Positions 14,465 through 14,794 of a stretch of DNA of 14,794 nt are shown here, one piece after another. The stretch's first letter is position 1; every line of letters begins with the position of its first letter. The notes below the pieces were generated by a model. The model made no database searches. It worked only from the letters and a program-made list of their open reading frames with translations, and was not told the DNA's origin. Source of the stretch: Anaerohalosphaeraceae bacterium (GTDB taxonomy: Bacteria; Planctomycetota; Phycisphaerae; Sedimentisphaerales; Anaerohalosphaeraceae); assembly GCA_030671565.1 (NCBI GenBank), contig DAOVIC010000024.1, positions 1-14,794 on the forward strand. Direction: 5' to 3'. The position numbers and the translations under genes are program-made.

Positions 14465-14613
14465 TTTGGCTTCCTTTGGCAGTTCCTCTATGTCTTTCTT
14501 GTTTCTTTGGGGGATGATGACAGTTTTGATTCCTGCTTGTTTTGCGGCTATGATCTTTTCATTGAGGCCGCCTATGGGTAGGACGAGACCTTTCAAGATT
14601 ATCTCGCACATCA
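14396..14613 (-). pseudogene. lon: C-terminal fragment of Lon protease
   Basis: The reading frame from about 14613 down to the TAA at 14396-14398 encodes the last 70 or so residues of Lon: EIILKGLVLPIGGLNEKIIAA (from 14605), AGIKTVIIPQRNKKDIEELP, then KFTFVKN..EILKIAL. This is the end of the proteolytic domain and includes the GGLxEK segment that carries the catalytic lysine. The expected upstream part, with the catalytic serine in GPSAG and the MTGE before EIxLKG, is missing: at the junction the reading is VMCEI, preceded by Gly/Ala/Pro-rich translation unlike Lon, and a TAG lies in frame upstream. The N-terminal 90 percent of Lon, with its ATPase domain, is absent. It is therefore a truncated remnant, unless the right edge is an assembly artefact. 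Confidence 0.8.
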
Positions 14614-14619
14614 CGCCAC

Positions 14620-14794
14620 CCCCACCAGCCCAGGGGATTGAGCAACATGTCGTGGCGGCCTGTCTCACCGTAGCTTTAGCAAAGGGAGGATGCCGGAGGC
14701 GAAATCCTCGCCGACCACGCCACGCCCCAGCGGACGGCTAGCAACCAGCACAGCCCCAGTCCTCCCCCCAGAACACACCAACACGCCAACATTA
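14620..14794. other. C-rich sequence of different composition at the right edge
   Basis: The last 175 bases are markedly C-rich on the plus strand, with many ACCC/CACC runs, and contrast with the AT-rich sequence just before. No convincing gene is visible on either strand. GGCGA...TCGCC forms a small hairpin around 14698-14712. It may be inserted or foreign DNA, or a mis-joined contig end. Confidence 0.4.

Noticed and set aside
1..14794. CRISPR array, tRNA, rRNA, complete insertion sequence or prophage
   Set aside because: No regularly spaced repeats, cloverleaf, transposase motifs or terminal inverted repeats were found by reading both strands.

Overview
The window looks like chromosomal DNA from an anaerobic planctomycete-like bacterium, most likely of the Phycisphaerae/Sedimentisphaerales kind. 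This is inferred from gene content: a small secreted protein with a PEP-CTERM-type tail of the PAPGALLLG form, a secreted PQQ-like beta-propeller protein, an ETF-coupled FAD dehydrogenase, an AmrS-type radical SAM enzyme and a stand-alone pheT. No rRNA or marker gene proves the phylum. Most genes have a recognisable Shine-Dalgarno sequence.

Layout. (1) 1-1106 (+): 3' part of an outer-membrane beta-barrel gene cut by the window edge. (2) 1185-2381 (-): DEAD-box RNA helicase. (3) 2588-8533 (+): a compact run behind one good -10 box, made of etfB, etfA, a tiny two-helix membrane protein, a GlcD/LctD-type FAD dehydrogenase, a secreted beta-propeller protein and AmrS. The first four are tightly spaced, with ATGA start/stop overlaps at etfB/etfA and at the small gene/dehydrogenase. 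They look like an electron-confurcating lactate (2-hydroxyacid) dehydrogenase of the Acetobacterium LctBCD type, with an extra membrane peptide encoded inside it. (4) 8758-9802: a PEP-CTERM-tailed small secreted protein (+) and a PEGA-domain lipoprotein (-). (5) 9973-12110 (+): promoter, structured leader and pheT; this PheT lacks the usual EMAPII-like tRNA-binding domain. (6) 12310-12573 (+): a 6S RNA gene with its own promoter and a strong intrinsic terminator. (7) 12639-14206 (-): a secreted protein of unknown function with a recent 33-bp tandem duplication, and a 63-residue membrane protein. (8) 14255-14794: a broken-looking right edge. The extreme C-terminal part of Lon protease (-) is joined to C-rich sequence that does not encode the rest of Lon, and a short unrecognised ORF (+) runs into it.

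The observations most worth following are the ETF/dehydrogenase cluster with its embedded membrane peptide, the B2-less PheT with its alternative-hairpin, Phe-codon-containing leader, the 6S RNA gene, and the truncated lon junction.
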